Made by a program: the position numbers and the translations under genes. A stretch of 6,633 nucleotides of DNA from Pyrodictiaceae archaeon (GTDB lineage Archaea; Thermoproteota; Thermoprotei_A; Sulfolobales; Pyrodictiaceae), in contig JALUFI010000007.1 in assembly GCA_027043685.1 (NCBI GenBank), positions 1 to 6,633 on the forward strand. The letters are read 5' to 3'. This document shows positions 5,630 to 6,633 of the stretch, one piece after another. The notes beneath the pieces are model-generated. The model was not told the DNA's origin, did no database searches, and saw only the letters and a list, made by a program, of their open reading frames with translations. Position 1 is the stretch's first letter; the number at the start of each line of letters is the position of its first letter.

Positions 5630-5998
5630 GTGAGAGGGCTGTGCGAGGACCTGGAGAAACTGGCCCGCATACTCGACGCCCTCTCCCACCCCCTGAGGCT
5701 CCGCATAGTGGCGCTCCTCTGGAGCCGCGGCGAGCTCTACCTCGCGGAGATAGCTTCAGCCCTCGGAGTCTCCAGGGCGTTGGCGAAGATTCACCTCAAG
5801 AAGCTGGAGTCCGCCGGCATAGTGGAGTCAAGGGTCGCCGTGGAGGAGGGGCGCGCAGTGGCGCGGCGATTCTACCGGCTCAGGTGGCGCGCCACGGTAT
5901 GCGTCTCGCCGGAGCACCTGGCCAGGCTCCTGGAGAGCTGCAGGGGTGAGAACAGTGACGGCAAGGGGCGAGGAGGCGGTGAGGGAGGCGATACGTAG
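5630..5998 (+). CDS. ArsR-like winged-helix transcriptional regulator
   Basis: This encodes about 122 residues with a winged-helix DNA-binding domain covering most of the protein. LDALSHPLRLRIVALL (from about residue 15) is the classic ArsR-type first helix, ELYLAEIASALGVS the turn, SRALAKIHLKKLESAGIV the recognition helix, and ESRVAVEEGRAVARRFYRL the wing. The ArsR metal-binding ELCVCDL motif is absent (ELYLAEI here), so arsenic sensing by that site is unlikely. Cysteines occur near residues 5, 91 and 104. The C-terminal 18 residues are Gly/Glu-rich and overlap the next gene. The GTG at 5630 is preferred because the TATA box predicts transcription starting near 5625; GTG 5618 and TTG 5627 are alternatives. 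It probably regulates itself and the following two genes through the upstream palindrome. Confidence 0.9.
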   Translation: MRGLCEDLEKLARILDALSHPLRLRIVALLWSRGELYLAEIASALGVSRALAKIHLKKLESAGIVESRVAVEEGRAVARRFYRLRWRATVCVSPEHLARLLESCRGENSDGKGRGGGEGGDT

Positions 5999-6278
5999 AA
6001 CCGACCTTACACTCATTGTAGTCTCCATAGTGGTGTGGCTATCGCTCGCCATCTTCAGCGTCGCGCTCGTAATGTACTCCGGTGTCGCGGGCGGGGGAAT
6101 ACTGTTCATCGTGTACATCGTGGCGCTGACGGTGTGGGGCAAGCTGCTCCGGGACTGGTTGAACGAGAGGAGGGAGCTCCTCCGCGAGCTAGTAAGGGGA
6201 GGCAAGCAAGACGTCAACGAGGAGATACGGAGGCTACGTGAGGCCATAGAGAAGCTCCGCGAAAGCCTAGAGTCATAG
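5955..6278 (+). CDS. Two-helix membrane protein with charged C-terminal helix
   Basis: This encodes 107 residues. The GTG at 5955 is chosen because GGTGAG (5945-5950) lies 4 nt upstream; a GTG at 5946 would add three residues. A charged N-terminal helix (TARGEEAVREAIRRTD) is followed by membrane segments at about 18-42 and 48-64. From about 66 to the end a Glu/Arg/Leu-rich amphipathic helix (RDWLNERRELLRELV, then EEIRRLREAIEKLRESLES) has heptad-like spacing, suggesting a cytoplasmic coiled coil that could oligomerise or bind a partner. The gene overlaps the regulator by 44 bp, so translation is probably coupled. It may pass information between the envelope and the regulator, but this is inferred from context only. 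It is not a recognised family member. Confidence 0.9.
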   Translation: MTARGEEAVREAIRRTDLTLIVVSIVVWLSLAIFSVALVMYSGVAGGGILFIVYIVALTVWGKLLRDWLNERRELLRELVRGGKQDVNEEIRRLREAIEKLRESLES

Positions 6279-6290
6279 CACGCGGCAATA

Positions 6291-6306
6291 AGGAGGTGCG
6301 TCCTCC
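6291..6306 (+). promoter_or_regulatory. Strong ribosome binding site inside a potential hairpin
   Basis: AGGAGGTG (6291-6298) is a full-length match to the archaeal 16S anti-Shine-Dalgarno and lies 11 nt before the ATG at 6310, so it fixes that start. GGAGG (6292-6296) can pair with CCTCC (6302-6306) across a 5-nt loop, which would hide the site in folded mRNA. The match is clear; any regulatory effect is inference. Confidence 0.65.
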
Positions 6307-6309
6307 CCC

Positions 6310-6633
6310 ATGGCTCCTCTCACGAGACTCCAGGTAAAGACGATGGTTGCGGCGCTCATAGTATTCGCCGTGATGGGCGCCGCTGCGCTGCTGCTCTACG
6401 CGCCGAGGCTGGGCCTCCTAGCCTGCGCCGCGCCCTCGGTTAAGCAGCTCTACCGAGGCCCGCCACCCCGGAGCCTCACCATAGACGCGGAGCTGGCCAC
6501 GGTCCAGGTGAGGGGCGATCCACGTGCCACCGAGGCCAGTGTAGTGCTGCACTACTGCAGCGGCTGCGTGAGCTGGAACATAAAACGCAGCGGCGACACC
6601 CTCATGGTGCAGCTACGCGATACATGCAGAGCA
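6310..6633 (+). CDS. Membrane-anchored DUF4097-like (putative adhesin) protein, 3' end cut off
   Basis: The first 108 residues are visible and the frame runs off the window. After a short basic start (MAPLTRLQVK) comes one hydrophobic helix, about 11-40, which is a signal anchor or uncleaved signal peptide. A Pro-rich linker (YRGPPPRS) leads to short alternating strands: SLTIDAELATVQVRG, ASVVLHYC, VSWNIKRSGDTLMVQLR. The repeated strand-turn pattern with 'sgdtL.v.l' resembles DUF4097, the putative adhesin/beta-helix family found in envelope-stress operons. CSGC at 83-86 and C106 could form a disulfide or bind metal. It starts 31 nt after the membrane-protein gene in the same direction, so it is probably the third gene of the regulator operon. 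The family assignment rests on pattern alone; a different beta-rich surface protein is possible. Confidence 0.82.
   Translation, partial: MAPLTRLQVKTMVAALIVFAVMGAAALLLYAPRLGLLACAAPSVKQLYRGPPPRSLTIDAELATVQVRGDPRATEASVVLHYCSGCVSWNIKRSGDTLMVQLRDTCRA

Noticed and set aside
5700..5800. Arsenic or metal sensing by the ArsR-like protein
   Set aside because: The ELCVCDL-type metal motif is replaced by ELYLAEI; the remaining cysteines are scattered.

Overview
The window looks like chromosome from a GC-rich hyperthermophilic crenarchaeon, possibly of the Pyrodictium/Hyperthermus/Aeropyrum kind. That placement is inference from style: about two-thirds GC, Ile mostly ATA, many AGG Arg codons, GTG and TTG starts, GGTGA/GGAGGTG ribosome binding sites, TTTTATAAT-type archaeal TATA boxes, a T-rich terminator without a strong hairpin, and short tightly packed genes. 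No rRNA, tRNA, CRISPR array or insertion sequence was seen.

Layout. Bases 1-1183 (+) hold the 3' end of a polytopic membrane protein that may be a GT-C-type glycosyltransferase, overlapped by a small two-helix membrane protein. Bases 1134-3828 (-) hold two genes: a cation diffusion facilitator (CDF) transporter whose usual metal-site residues are substituted, and upstream of it, with its own T-rich terminator, a large secreted, probably glycosylated, C-terminally membrane-anchored surface protein. A divergent 183-bp intergenic region with a stem-loop and TATA-like elements separates these from the plus-strand genes. At 4012-4817 (+) lie an 82-residue charged protein of unknown function and a Nudix hydrolase with an intact Nudix box. 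At 4909-5130 (+) is a 73-residue membrane or secreted protein with a strong TATA box, followed by a 10-bp inverted repeat. About 490 bp without a convincing gene follow.

The right end, 5630-6633 (+), is a compact three-gene unit: an ArsR-like winged-helix regulator, a two-helix membrane protein with a charged amphipathic tail, and a membrane-anchored beta-strand-rich protein resembling the DUF4097 (putative adhesin) family, cut by the window edge. A palindrome, TTACCGGTAA, abuts the presumed TATA box of this unit and is a candidate autoregulatory operator. The order regulator / membrane-helix protein / DUF4097-like protein recalls the bacterial PadR-HAAS-DUF4097 envelope operons. It is the most interesting candidate system in the window, although the match rests on gene order and protein shape rather than on a search.

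Most products act at the membrane or cell surface (seven of ten genes), so the neighbourhood appears biased to envelope functions. No single pathway joins all of them.
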